Shown here one piece after another: positions 41,181 through 51,909 of a stretch of 64,000 nt of DNA. Every line of letters begins with the position of its first letter. Positions within the stretch are counted from its first letter, which is position 1. Origin of the DNA: Pirellulales bacterium (GTDB lineage Bacteria; Planctomycetota; Planctomycetia; Pirellulales; JANQPP01). The stretch is from positions 20,937 through 84,936 of the forward strand of contig JANQPP010000190.1 of assembly GCA_028289405.1 (NCBI GenBank), written 5' to 3'. The position numbers and the translations under genes were made by a program. The notes below the pieces were generated by a model that saw only the letters and a program-made list of their open reading frames with translations, was not told the origin of the DNA and searched no databases.

Positions 41181-43958
41181 TCAACGTCCTTGCCGCTGCG
41201 ATCCACCCCGGCTTCTTCCGCCAGAATCGCGCCCGCCGCCTCGTCCCCCGAATCCGCGAAAGAACTCCATCCGGCGACGGAATTCCTCAATACGCTGCTG
41301 GCGTTCCCGATCGGAATCGTTGCCGCTCGAACGGCCACGTGAATCTCTGGAGCTTCGGTTGCCACTACGGGAATTCGACGAAGCCTCGCTGACGTTTTCG
41401 CCCAACAAGGAAACCAAAGCCTGCTGCACGGAGTTACTGTTCGCGCCTTGCAAAGCCACCACGCGAACCGTGCTCGATTCCGTCACGCCCGCGGCATCGA
41501 GTTGGGCCACCAGTTCCCGCACTTCTTGAAACAAGGGATCAGGGGCCGCGACGACCAAAGAATTCGAACGTTCGTCCACGCCGACGGTCATCCCAGGTTC
41601 CTTGGCGGCGGAAGTACCGCTATCCACGCTGCCACGTCCACCATTATCATCGCGACCGCGACGTCCTCCGAAACCCGGAAAGCCGGGGAAACTTCTTTGT
41701 CCCTGTTGACCTCGGCTGTTGTTCTCCACGACGACAAGCCGGTCCTTGTAAACCTCCTTGACGACTTCGGCGACTTCGCTGGCACTGGTGTGCGTGATGG
41801 GAATGAGTCGCGCCTTGGGCTGGACGAGCACCTCTTCCGGGCTGCCAGGCTGATCCAGCACTTCCAAAAGATCTCGCATCCACCGCACGTCCGCTTGGCT
41901 GGCCCGGACGATGAGGGCGTTCAGCCGTGCGTCGGGCTGCACATAGATGCTGGAATCCCCATGAAGAACCGATGGCCCTCGTGCTGCCACTCCACGCAGG
42001 GAGGGCCGCTCCTCTTCGGCGTCGCGAGAAACATTACTGGCCACATTTGATAACATCTGACGAACCGTCGTGGCCACTAATTCCGCCCTGGCATGTTTAA
42101 GATAAAACACCGTGAAGATGCCTTCCGTCCGGCGTCCCGGCTGGAACAGGTCGTTCGCCATTTCTTCCAATTGATCGAGCGCGTCAAGATCGTCGGAGGT
42201 GATGACCAGCCCTCGAGGCGTGGGCGTGAGAAAGATCGGAGCCTCGTCCCTATCTTTCGCGACCGACGAATCTCGTGGCTGGAGTGCTTCTTCAGAGGAT
42301 TGGTCCTCGACATTCGTGGCAATTTGTCGCGCCGAGGCGGCGGAGACGAATTCCCAGCGGGGAACAACGGCAAGACGCTGTTCACGCGTATTTCCCTTGG
42401 CCGAATCGTTGCGGCTGGGACGATTCGATGAACCCTGTCCCTGGGGAATGGAGTTCGGCTCTGGTGGAAGACTGCGATCTGGCGTCAATTCTTGAATCGA
42501 GGAACGTTGGCGACGCGCCGGGATGGAGAGGTTATTGGTCGGTGTGAGGACATGAATGCGATTAGGGCCTATTTGAGACCATAATTGTTGCAATTGTTGG
42601 GCCGTGGACGTCGCTTCTGGTCCCGTGAAGGGAAGCGTACGGATTTTGCGACGCCCAGCGACTTCAGCGCCACGCCCATCCAACGGCTCCCCCATTTTCC
42701 GTAACAATTCACGAATTTGTGCGATTTGCGCGGGTGTGCCCCGGATCAACAACTGCCGCGTGGCGTAGTCCGCGTCGACCAACGGCGCGCTCGTCGAAGG
42801 TTCATCGCCGGTCCCGGCGAACAGGTTGCTGATCGAGAAGGCGGCGGTTTCCGGATCGAGTGTACGCAATCGGATGACCTCGAATTCACGGCGATGTTCA
42901 CGGAGCTGTTGGAGTGTGGCCCGAATGCTGGCATGCTGCCCCGGTGGGGCGAGCACGGCGAGGCTGTTCGTCGTTTCGTGTAGCGCCAAACGGACGCTGG
43001 GCACTCCCGCCAAGAGCGTTTGCAAAATTTGCAGGGCCATCTTAGGATCCGTTCCCTCTAGCGGATACACCTCGAATTGTGGCGCGTCCACCACTTTTGC
43101 CGCCGAGGGTTGCATGGCGTCCAAGAATTCCTGAGTACGCCGCTGCACGTCCTTGGGGCCGTAGACAAAGAGATCTTCTTTGGATTCGGACAATACCAGG
43201 CGGATCGAGGAATTGGGGGACGCCATCGATTCGGCGGAGACTCCCAATATCTGCTGCAACAAATTCACGATTTCTTGCGCACGCCATGCGGGAACCGTAT
43301 AGCGCCGTACGCCTCCTCGCTCTTCCGACTCCAGCGCCGTGATTACTTTGTGGATTGTGCGCAACCGACCGGCCGTCTCGGTCACGTATAGTTGTCCGGA
43401 GCGCGGCAGCTCCGTGATTTTTCCTTGCGGACCAAGAAGTTCCGTAATTTCCGCTCGCGCAACTTCTGGGGCCAAGCTCTCTAGCGAAATCAGAGCACGG
43501 ACCAGTTCATACTCGCCGCGCTGATCGAGTTCATCCAAAGAGATCTCGGGCACCAGGTTCGGAGGAATCTCTTCATCAAGGGGGATCAGCATCAACAAGC
43601 GGTCACGCCGTACCAGCGTGTAGCCCTTGGTCAAGAGGACTCCATTGAGCAGGTCCAACGCATTCGGTACCGAATAGTCACGATAGTCGGAGTAGTTGAA
43701 AGTGCCCACGGGCGGGTGGTCCATGACGAGGGACATCTCCGCTTCGTCCGCGAACCATTGAATCACGTCCGCCCATGGCTGATGCCGGAATTGAAAATTC
43801 AGGCGAACATCTTCCAATGGCACCATGTTCTTGGACCGGTTCTGCTTTGTTTCGGAGTTGGTCTCCTCCGCCAAAATGAATGGCGAAAGACTTGGCCACA
43901 TGAGAAGTACCATCAGCCCGGAAAACCGCAGGGCCGTAATTCGCGCGGCGTTGTTCAA
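41181..43958 (-). CDS. Secretin N-domain (NolW-like) repeat protein with Arg/Gly/Ser-rich tail
   Basis: Multiple YxLxxxxAxEVxxxLxxLL-like units (e.g. FTVFYLKHARAELVATTVRQML, RLIPITHTSASEVAEVVKEVYKDRLVVV, LNALIVRASQADVRWMRDLLEVLD); ends RGFGGRGGGRDSGGRSRGGSQRQGR. Confidence 0.8.
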   Translation of the reverse strand: MNNAARITALRFSGLMVLLMWPSLSPFILAEETNSETKQNRSKNMVPLEDVRLNFQFRHQPWADVIQWFADEAEMSLVMDHPPVGTFNYSDYRDYSVPNALDLLNGVLLTKGYTLVRRDRLLMLIPLDEEIPPNLVPEISLDELDQRGEYELVRALISLESLAPEVARAEITELLGPQGKITELPRSGQLYVTETAGRLRTIHKVITALESEERGGVRRYTVPAWRAQEIVNLLQQILGVSAESMASPNSSIRLVLSESKEDLFVYGPKDVQRRTQEFLDAMQPSAAKVVDAPQFEVYPLEGTDPKMALQILQTLLAGVPSVRLALHETTNSLAVLAPPGQHASIRATLQQLREHRREFEVIRLRTLDPETAAFSISNLFAGTGDEPSTSAPLVDADYATRQLLIRGTPAQIAQIRELLRKMGEPLDGRGAEVAGRRKIRTLPFTGPEATSTAQQLQQLWSQIGPNRIHVLTPTNNLSIPARRQRSSIQELTPDRSLPPEPNSIPQGQGSSNRPSRNDSAKGNTREQRLAVVPRWEFVSAASARQIATNVEDQSSEEALQPRDSSVAKDRDEAPIFLTPTPRGLVITSDDLDALDQLEEMANDLFQPGRRTEGIFTVFYLKHARAELVATTVRQMLSNVASNVSRDAEEERPSLRGVAARGPSVLHGDSSIYVQPDARLNALIVRASQADVRWMRDLLEVLDQPGSPEEVLVQPKARLIPITHTSASEVAEVVKEVYKDRLVVVENNSRGQQGQRSFPGFPGFGGRRGRDDNGGRGSVDSGTSAAKEPGMTVGVDERSNSLVVAAPDPLFQEVRELVAQLDAAGVTESSTVRVVALQGANSNSVQQALVSLLGENVSEASSNSRSGNRSSRDSRGRSSGNDSDRERQQRIEEFRRRMEFFRGFGGRGGGRDSGGRSRGGSQRQGR

Positions 43959-44349
43959 TGTTTTCCCCTTGAAACGGTCCGAGCCATTTTCATCAGTTAT
44001 CGGATGCCAACCCCCACCAGATGGCTGCTGGAATACTCAACAGCCTGCCGCATCACACGAACGTGATGCTCAAAATGGCGTCTCAAGCCGTTTTTTCAGC
44101 AACCTGCTAGACACCTTCGACTATTAACCCCAATTGATTCCCCTGGTGTCGGGGCAACTCGCCAATGCGCCAACGGCGATTACTTTCCTCGTGATCACTC
44201 GAAGGCTCAACGCCAGATCTCCGTCTGTAGGCTAGTCACTCGAGACCGGTGAATGTACATTTGTGCGCCGAACTTTTCGCTGGACCTTGGTACAATTCCG
44301 CGACGGAGTATAAGGCACAACGACCATCATCTTGTTCAGCAAGGAAATC

Positions 44350-45486
44350 ATGAATCGTCACCTGCATCTCACCGCAATTTTTTCGGCCATGTTTTTAGTT
44401 TCGGCGCCGCTGAGGGCGCAGGAAACGGCGTCCGAGACCGCGCCGGCACAAGAAGAGACATCCACATCGGCGGTCGGCGGCGATTACGATGCGGCACTCC
44501 AGGACTTTGAACGTATCTTTGGTGAGTGGCAAGAACTCCTTACGAAGTTGCGCACGTTGCATGAGAAGTACCAAGTCGAAAAACGGCCGGCGCAGCGGCA
44601 GCAAATGAGCACTCAGCGCGAGGCTCTCGTCGCGCGGGGCAGTAAACTCTTACCCCAATTGTTCGCCTCCGCCGAAAAAACGTACCTCGCGCGGCCGGGT
44701 GCAAACGAGCGCATTAGCGACTTGCTCGTGGAAGCGGTCACGCAGGGGTTGAGTACGCAACATTACGAACGGTCGCTCCGCATCGCGCGGATGCTCATCG
44801 AGCATGGTCACGAGGACAATCGCTTGCTCGTCTACGCGGGCATCGCGGCGTTTGGCGCCGAGGACTACCAGGCTTCCCAAGAGCTTTTTGAGCAGGCAAT
44901 CTCCGAAGATGTCTTGAGTGAGGACGGTCACAAATACTATCGCGAGGCGAAACTTCGCGCCGCCGAGGCCCGGGCCGATGATTTGCCCCGCGTGAAATTG
45001 ACGACCAGCAAGGGGGACGTGGTGCTTGAGTTATTCGAGAACGAAGCGCCCAATACGGTGGCGAATTTCATTTCGCTCGTGGAAAAAGGGTTCTACAACG
45101 ACCTCACCTTTCATCGCGTCATTGACGCCTTCATGGCCCAAGGAGGTTGCCCCAAGGGGAATGGATCAGGCGGGCCGGGATACTTCATTCCCTGTGAATG
45201 CTACCGAGAAGACTATCGCCTGCATTTTCTGGGCAGCCTGAGCATGGCCAAGCGTCCCGAACGGGACACCGGCGGGTCTCAGTTCTACATCTGTTACGCG
45301 GCAACGGACCATCTCGACGGCAAGCACACCGTGTTTGGCCGCGTCATCGAGGGGATGGATCTCGTGGATCAATTCACGCGCCGCACGCCCGAGACTCCCT
45401 CCGTCACTCCCGAGCGCATCCTGAAAGCGGAAGTTCTCCGTAAGCGAGACCATCCCTATGTCCCCAAGACCTTGCCCGCTTATTGA
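44350..45486 (+). CDS. Secreted cyclophilin-type peptidyl-prolyl cis-trans isomerase
   Basis: Signal peptide; [88 protein letters not shown]. Confidence 0.93.
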   Translation: MNRHLHLTAIFSAMFLVSAPLRAQETASETAPAQEETSTSAVGGDYDAALQDFERIFGEWQELLTKLRTLHEKYQVEKRPAQRQQMSTQREALVARGSKLLPQLFASAEKTYLARPGANERISDLLVEAVTQGLSTQHYERSLRIARMLIEHGHEDNRLLVYAGIAAFGAEDYQASQELFEQAISEDVLSEDGHKYYREAKLRAAEARADDLPRVKLTTSKGDVVLELFENEAPNTVANFISLVEKGFYNDLTFHRVIDAFMAQGGCPKGNGSGGPGYFIPCECYREDYRLHFLGSLSMAKRPERDTGGSQFYICYAATDHLDGKHTVFGRVIEGMDLVDQFTRRTPETPSVTPERILKAEVLRKRDHPYVPKTLPAY

Positions 45487-46643
45487 GGATCCGCAGGGTC
45501 GAGGTTTTGCGAAGAATCGTCGGACGGGGCAGGCGTATAGCTGACGCGGCCGGTGATGTATGCGTCGTTGTCGAGTTGCACGATACGTGGCGACTCCAAA
45601 CGAGGGCACCGATCCGGTCCGGCGTATCCTGTTCCCGCGATGGGAACATACGCATCCTGCCCTCCGAGAAGTTGCGTTCCGATGAAGGCATGCACTTCAT
45701 CGATGAATTGCCCGTCGAGAAAGGTACCGAAAACCCGAGAACCGCCCTCGACAAGAATGTTGGTCATGCCGCGTCGGCCCAATTCATTTAATAGTGCCGT
45801 CAACTGATCCCGCGGCGAGGAATTCGGCAAGGCAATGGCCTCTATGCCCCACCGGTTCAAAGTCTTTTCCGCATGCGGTGCATGCACCTCGTGCATGGCG
45901 ACAAGTACGGGAACGTCCCCCGCGGTCTGCACGAGTTGACTCGTCTCCGGCAAATCGCCGGTCGTCGTCAGCACGATCCGCGTGGCGATTCTGGGGCCGG
46001 GTGGGCGCGCCGTGAGCCGGGGATCATCTTGTAGCACCGTGCCGCGACCGACCAATATGCCATCGACACGTCCGCGCAGTTCATGCACGACTTTTCGCGA
46101 CGCTTCCCCCGAAATCCATTGGCTCCGCCCAGTACGACTGGCCAGTTTGCCATCCAGGGTCATCGCCCATTTCGCCAACACCCACGGTTGGCCCACGCGT
46201 TGCAATTTCAAATACGGCGCGTTGATCCGGGCAGCTTCCTCTTCGAGTAAGCCCGAAACTACATCGATGCCGTGCTGCCGCAGTTCGGCGAGTCCTTTTC
46301 CCTGAACGTGGGGGAAGGGATCCCGTTGGGCCACGACCACGCGGCGGATGCCCGCAGCGATGAGGCTCCGCGTGCAAGGAGGGGTTTTTCCCTGGTGGCA
46401 ACAGGGTTCCAGTGTTACGTAGGCCGTGGCTCCAGCAGCGGCATCCCCTGCCGCCCGGAGCGCCTCGACTTCAGCATGCGGCCCTCCAAAGAGGCGATGC
46501 CAGCCTTCACCCACGACTTTTCCACCAACAACCAGAACACAGCCGACCATGGGATTCGGCTCGACGCTGCCTTGTCCGCGAGCGGCGAGTTGTAGAGCCC
46601 GTTCCATGAACCGCGCGTCGATGTCGGGGTCAGAAAGCGACAA
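45480..46643 (-). CDS. ribD: Bifunctional diaminohydroxyphosphoribosylaminopyrimidine deaminase / 5-amino-6-(5-phosphoribosylamino)uracil reductase
   Basis: [57 protein letters not shown]; reductase domain [37 protein letters not shown]. Confidence 0.95.
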   Translation of the reverse strand: MSLSDPDIDARFMERALQLAARGQGSVEPNPMVGCVLVVGGKVVGEGWHRLFGGPHAEVEALRAAGDAAAGATAYVTLEPCCHQGKTPPCTRSLIAAGIRRVVVAQRDPFPHVQGKGLAELRQHGIDVVSGLLEEEAARINAPYLKLQRVGQPWVLAKWAMTLDGKLASRTGRSQWISGEASRKVVHELRGRVDGILVGRGTVLQDDPRLTARPPGPRIATRIVLTTTGDLPETSQLVQTAGDVPVLVAMHEVHAPHAEKTLNRWGIEAIALPNSSPRDQLTALLNELGRRGMTNILVEGGSRVFGTFLDGQFIDEVHAFIGTQLLGGQDAYVPIAGTGYAGPDRCPRLESPRIVQLDNDAYITGRVSYTPAPSDDSSQNLDPADPQ

Positions 46644-46729
46644 CGTCTACCAACTTCGCTTCCGGAGGACAGGGAATGTTCCGATCATGGATGCGGCTGC
46701 CAAGTGCTCGGTTGTGTGCATGGAGCGGG

Positions 46730-48901
46730 TCAGTCGCTCCCTGGAGTCCAAATCGCCGCGGGCCGTCCGCTCTCGGCGCGTTCTTGGTCAGGAGTCCACA
46801 CACGGTTTTCTTGTGGCGCGGCGGCTGACGGAGCTTGCTCGGACATTTCGGCCGTCACGCCTTCCATGCTTCCGTCGGGCTGCATGCGAATCATGCCCAT
46901 CTTGACGAGTAAGTCCTGGAGCATGCCCATGGCTTCGGTGTCATGTTGATGGTTTTCGACGAACTCTTTGATCAACCGTTGGAAGTTTTCCGCGTCTCCC
47001 GATTCCGCGCGACGCCGCATTTCATGAAGAGAAATGCTCGCATGCAGCCGTGAGCCACGTTCCACGCCAGCCTTGGCCTTCGCGAGCCATTCCAATGCCG
47101 GCTCCAGTTCTGACTCCGACTCCGCCAAGGAAAGATGCACCAACGGCATGATTCCCGGCCGTGTTTCCAATTGAGGGCGCCGTATGATTTCCCCCGCCAC
47201 TCGGCGGGATAACGCATGAAAGGCGACGGACATGGCGCTCTCGAACAAGCTCGTCAATTCGTCGTCCGACAATTTGCCTACGTCCACGCGCAGTAAGGAC
47301 GGCAATGGAACTGGAGGGACTTTGCCATCCTCCGGAGCGTTATTGGGAGCTTCCGGCCAGTTATGTGCACGGCGGATTTCATCGAAGTCAATTTGCGCGG
47401 CATGCTGGGGCGGCAATGCCAATTCGATCAGCGTCAGCAGGGCTTCGAGGGCACGTTGCGCGAAAGGATCCGAGCTTTGCGCGGCCTGGTCCGGGGTGCG
47501 ATGCCCCAAAATCCGGAAACGGACCCCAGGCAACACGTCGTGCAGATTCGTCTTTAAATCCTCTACCGCGAGGGCCAGGCGAGCTTCCCAGTCCGCATGA
47601 GGAGGAAATTCCCGGAACGTGTTGAGCAAGAGGGACAAGGGAGAGAGTTTTCCCGCGATTTCTTCCTGAGTCTCCGGGGCCGCACCTTCCGCCACGATGT
47701 GCGAGAGCAATTCCTCCAAGAATTGCTTCGCCCGGTCGGCACGATCACGCCATTTCACCGCGTGGACAACCAAGCGCGGTTCGCGGTCGGTTTGCCGCCC
47801 GTACAGAAAAACCGTGGCCACATGCTGCGGCACCGTCTCCGCATTAACCGGTTCCTCTTCACGAGGAATGGGTCGATCGAATAGTTCGAAGGCCAAGCGC
47901 GGCCGGGGTTCCGTGTCCTCCTCTTCATCAGGAGAGGGCAATTCCATGCGCCGTATCCGACGTTCGGCGGCCAGCAGTTCCTCGCAGCGGTCCATATCCG
48001 AAAATTCGGACGTGAGTTTTACGGCCTCGACTCCGTTAACGGTGTCTTCTTCATCGAGCGCCTCGGCCCGCAGTAGCGCCGTTACCACATCTTCACTGGA
48101 GTTGCTCTTGCGGGCAAATTCGCGCCAGGCCGCGGCGGCTTTTTTTTCTTCCGCGATCCACTCACGCGCGATCGCCAGTCCGCGCCACGGATCGGCGACT
48201 TGCGGCCACTTCGCGGAAAGCTCCGTGAACTGTTCGCAGGCGGAATTCCATCGAAGTTGCCGCGCTGCCTGCGAGGCAGCCTCGAAGGCTTCACGATAGG
48301 GCGCATCCTCCGGGCAGGCACCAATCTGTGGCTCCTCCTTCAACGCCAAGGGCACCGTCGAGGAGCCAAGCAATTCCATGAGAATCGATAACTCGTACGA
48401 AGATTCTTCGCCGCGCAAGGACTGCGCGAGGACGAGGAAATGCATGGCCGGAGCAAGCCTGCCATGCTCGGCGAGGCGAATGCCCAAAGGAGCGATGGCC
48501 GGCACGAGCATTCCGATTTGCTCACCCTCGGCATGCTCCGCCGCGGAGTAGAATTCGAGGATCGCTTGCGCCGGATCGTCGAGTAGCGCGCTCGTGATGG
48601 CGAGGTTCGTCCTGGCCAGGGGGTTCTCGGGAAACTGGTCCAGAAAAGCGTTGCTGGTCTGGCGAGCCGCTTCCCATTCACGAAGTTGTATTTCGGATCG
48701 AGTTTTGAACGCGAACAGGCAAGGACGGTCTGGATGCCGTCCCAGCAGATGCTCACACCGGGAAAGACACGCTGATGGCTGGTCCGATTGCTCGAGCCGT
48801 GCCAGCTTTTCCAGCTCACCTAACAAGTCGTGCCGACAAGGGCAAAACTTGACTTTGCGGCCAGTACCTCCCGGGCACGGCCCGTAAGCGTCCAATGACA
48901 T
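46730..48901 (-). CDS. SEC-C-like motif / TPR-like protein of unknown function
   Basis: MSLDAYGPCPGGTGRKVKFCPCRHD (SEC-C-like) followed by TPR-like region; listed ORF to 49192 is an over-extension. Confidence 0.7.
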   Translation of the reverse strand: MSLDAYGPCPGGTGRKVKFCPCRHDLLGELEKLARLEQSDQPSACLSRCEHLLGRHPDRPCLFAFKTRSEIQLREWEAARQTSNAFLDQFPENPLARTNLAITSALLDDPAQAILEFYSAAEHAEGEQIGMLVPAIAPLGIRLAEHGRLAPAMHFLVLAQSLRGEESSYELSILMELLGSSTVPLALKEEPQIGACPEDAPYREAFEAASQAARQLRWNSACEQFTELSAKWPQVADPWRGLAIAREWIAEEKKAAAAWREFARKSNSSEDVVTALLRAEALDEEDTVNGVEAVKLTSEFSDMDRCEELLAAERRIRRMELPSPDEEEDTEPRPRLAFELFDRPIPREEEPVNAETVPQHVATVFLYGRQTDREPRLVVHAVKWRDRADRAKQFLEELLSHIVAEGAAPETQEEIAGKLSPLSLLLNTFREFPPHADWEARLALAVEDLKTNLHDVLPGVRFRILGHRTPDQAAQSSDPFAQRALEALLTLIELALPPQHAAQIDFDEIRRAHNWPEAPNNAPEDGKVPPVPLPSLLRVDVGKLSDDELTSLFESAMSVAFHALSRRVAGEIIRRPQLETRPGIMPLVHLSLAESESELEPALEWLAKAKAGVERGSRLHASISLHEMRRRAESGDAENFQRLIKEFVENHQHDTEAMGMLQDLLVKMGMIRMQPDGSMEGVTAEMSEQAPSAAAPQENRVWTPDQERAESGRPAAIWTPGSD

Positions 48902-49143
48902 CAGCGGCACTCCTTTTGAACTTCGACCACCTAACTGCCAATCTCCGCCGAATGGCGCGACGCGCAGCGTTGATCGTATCACAGCCGCACGGTACCCGCG
49001 AGCCTGGCTCGTCCATGGTCGCGGAGATTGGTGACCTGGAGGTCGAAAGAATAATGCCCGGAGCCTTTGATTGGATTGTCTATCGGCGTAACAACGCGGA
49101 GCGACGCCAGAGCACGTGAACACTCGGGCTTGTCCACACGCAC

Positions 49144-49183
49144 AAACAAAAACGGGGTGAGATTTCGCCAGAAATCCCACCCC
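49144..49183 (-). terminator. Rho-independent terminator (minus strand)
   Basis: Minus strand ggggtgggatttc-tggc-gaaatctcacccc followed by gtttttgtttg. Confidence 0.75.
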
Positions 49184-49348
49184 GCGTATCAATCACTTGG
49201 GCATGGCCAGGCCAATCACTTGGTCCCAGCCAGCTCATGCGACAAAGGAGCCCAGGAATCAAACCTCGGTGATCGATGCAACGATCGTCAAATCACGACC
49301 GGAAGTTGCAACACTTCGCGGAGGCCTGCGGGCTTGGATCACGAACTC

Positions 49349-49963
49349 CTATTTCTTTTCGGTTTCAAACTGAGGTAGCTTAGCGATGTACTTCTCCGGA
49401 TCGCTTTTGAATGCCGCCGGGCAGCCTTCGCAGCAGAAGAAGACCTTCTCACCTTTGTGCTTGACCATCGCCGCCGGGTTGATCGCCTTGCCACTCAAGG
49501 GGCACTTGGTTTGCAAGGTGAAGCCCTTCTTCAGGTTGGCGAAGATCGCGGCCACTTGCTCGTCGCCTTCCATCTTTTTCGCCTTGGCTTGGCAATTCTC
49601 GCAGCAGAAAGCGACTTTCGTGCCGGCGACTTCGATCGCCGTCTCATCGTTTAACTTGCCGCCGGAGAACGGACAGCCGACTTGCACGATCTGTTTGGTC
49701 AGCAAGAGTTGATGCGCGGCCTTGGCAGCGAACTTTTTGGCATCCTTCTTGAACGCCTTGGGGCAGTTCGGGCAGCAGAAGAAGACCTGCTTGCCCAGAT
49801 AATCGGCGGTGTGCTCCGCTTTGCAAGCCTGTCCGGACAAGGGGCACTTGGCATCCTTGGCCAGTTCCTTCGCCTTTTCATCGGCAGCAACGGCGGCCGC
49901 AAGTGAAACACATGCTCCGAGGAATCCAGCCAACGCCACGCGTGTAAAGATTTTTTTGGTCAT
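49349..49963 (-). CDS. Secreted triple YHS-like CxxC repeat protein
   Basis: Signal MTKKIFTRVALAGFLGACVSLAAAVAA; three CP(L/F)SG...(V/A)FCC..C units. Confidence 0.82.
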   Translation of the reverse strand: MTKKIFTRVALAGFLGACVSLAAAVAADEKAKELAKDAKCPLSGQACKAEHTADYLGKQVFFCCPNCPKAFKKDAKKFAAKAAHQLLLTKQIVQVGCPFSGGKLNDETAIEVAGTKVAFCCENCQAKAKKMEGDEQVAAIFANLKKGFTLQTKCPLSGKAINPAAMVKHKGEKVFFCCEGCPAAFKSDPEKYIAKLPQFETEKK

Positions 49964-50222
49964 TTGCTTTCTCACTTTTCCTAAAAAAACGTAATGCTTC
50001 CCCACGGACTAGAAATTCAGCCGTGGTGTCCATGAAATGGTTTGAGTTTAGAAACTAAACCGAACAACATCCGCCGTCTTTCGCTTCCATTGACCTTGAG
50101 GCGCCGATGGATGACCAAAAGCGACGGTTTGGACCATTGGTTCCAAAAACCACCCTGAACGAGCCATTCGGCTATCGCGGTGGTAATGGACGGTCAGGCA
50201 GAACAGAGAGATGTCTTGCGGA

Positions 50223-50732
50223 CTAATTCCGCCAAACACACAGGACCGGCAAGATAAGAGTTCCGGACCATATGGATCGGTTCATTCCCAGCGAATATTG
50301 TTGGTAGGTTCGCGAAGGGTCGGCGATCGCCGTTTCCAGGGTACTGGAAACGAAGGCTTGGCGTTGGGAAGACTGTGGCGCGAAGTGCCGCGTGGGCGTG
50401 GCGACCTCCACGGGCAAGCTTGATGAAATCATGCACCGGCAGATGCCGCGCAAACCTGTTTCTTCGACGGGATCCTGCTCGCTAGAATTACGGCCACAAC
50501 AGCTTTTCTTCACGGGCCGTGAAGGTTCTTGGGAGCGAGTTCCCGCGCAACATTCGCCCTCCTTGGATTGAGGGGCATAAGCGTTGGAGGTACAGCAGCC
50601 ACAGCAAGCTTCTGAAGATTCGGCGGCGCATGCCGAAGCGGGAAGCAGCAAGGGTCCTACCTGGGCGAGGCCCAACCCTTGGATCGCGACCAAACACCAG
50701 GCCACGGTCTGCTTAATCACTCCGACCTCCAT
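50223..50732 (-). CDS. Cysteine-rich secreted hypothetical protein
   Basis: Signal-like N-term then ESSEACCGCCTSN, GECCAG, KKSCCGRN, GICRCM. Confidence 0.55.
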   Translation of the reverse strand: MEVGVIKQTVAWCLVAIQGLGLAQVGPLLLPASACAAESSEACCGCCTSNAYAPQSKEGECCAGTRSQEPSRPVKKSCCGRNSSEQDPVEETGLRGICRCMISSSLPVEVATPTRHFAPQSSQRQAFVSSTLETAIADPSRTYQQYSLGMNRSIWSGTLILPVLCVWRN

Positions 50733-51001
50733 TTTTTCGTTTCGCCACTTTTCAATCGTGGCCGGCTTGGCCAGTCCGATTGCTCACATGCCGCGTCTCA
50801 CTATCGATCGTCGATCGGCACTCCACAATCCAGAGGAATCCATCACTATTTTGCCGAATTTTCGGCACAAGGGAATACCCGACGTTCCTTTGTTCGGCAT
50901 AAACGGCCTCAAGAATCGAAACTTGTTGCCGCCAATGAGGAGAATGCGTCTTGGCACAAACAGGCGTTTGTTGCCGGACGCCGACGCAAAGTCAAAGAAA
51001 A

Positions 51002-51850
51002 TCAAAGGTTACGCGTGATATGGTCTTGCGGCAAAGTTCGCAGACGGAGGTTTCGCCAACGACATCGAGTGGTCGTTTCTACATCTTCGACCGCTTGGAT
51101 TTCCAAGGCAATTCTTCCGCCCTGGCCGGTAGCCCGCGAAACGTGAAGGGGATCGTACCTTATATCTTGGAAGCTGGCTCCATCAAAATCGCTCACCAAG
51201 AGACCATTGATCCGTGTGGAAATTCGCACGGGATCACCGCTGACGCGGATGTTGATCTCATTCCACGCGTCTCGCTTCCACGCATTCAGCCACGTCTCGG
51301 GCGTGATCAAGGGCTCGGGACCCATCATCGCGGACCGGGGCCGGGCGATCAGGTCCAAGAGTTCTCCGCCTGGTGCATAATCTCCCAAGATCTCCCAGGA
51401 CCTATCGGTGAATCCGCCCAACCCGATTCCATGGACATATCCCACTCCGCCTCGGTCCCGATAGTCGACCGCGACACGAAAACCTTGATGTTCATCGTTG
51501 AAACGCACGTAGATCCCCGCGCAGATCCCCCAATCGGGCTGGACTTCGATAGCCAATTCGAAATCGCGGTAGGACTGTTCTGAAACCAATAAAGATCGCG
51601 AAATCGTCCCCTGAACGGGGGCCATGGAGGTCAAGACCCCACGCTCCATGTTCCATGTGTTTCGCGCCTCCTCGGATTCCGTGTCAGGCAGCACGTGCCA
51701 GCAGGTGAGCGAATCCGATTTAAACAAGGCTGACGAGGGCTTCGCGGATTGAGCCACGGCCATCCGGGGCAGGACCGAGATTAGAGCAATCAACCCAATC
51801 GCGACGAAACGCCAAGACCGGAATTTCAAAGGCTCCTCCACGCGATGCAA
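51002..51850 (-). CDS. DUF1080 / 3-keto-disaccharide hydrolase-like secreted protein
   Basis: WNMERGVLTS, SYRDFELAIEVQPDWG.CAGIYVRFND, DAWNEINIRVSGDPVRISTRINGLLVSDF, GRIALEIQ. Confidence 0.78.
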   Translation of the reverse strand: MHRVEEPLKFRSWRFVAIGLIALISVLPRMAVAQSAKPSSALFKSDSLTCWHVLPDTESEEARNTWNMERGVLTSMAPVQGTISRSLLVSEQSYRDFELAIEVQPDWGICAGIYVRFNDEHQGFRVAVDYRDRGGVGYVHGIGLGGFTDRSWEILGDYAPGGELLDLIARPRSAMMGPEPLITPETWLNAWKRDAWNEINIRVSGDPVRISTRINGLLVSDFDGASFQDIRYDPLHVSRATGQGGRIALEIQAVEDVETTTRCRWRNLRLRTLPQDHITRNL

Positions 51851-51909
51851 ATGAAGCCAAGCAATTCGGACGCACGATTTGCGACACCTGCTCGGTGCAA
51901 GTTGGCCGC

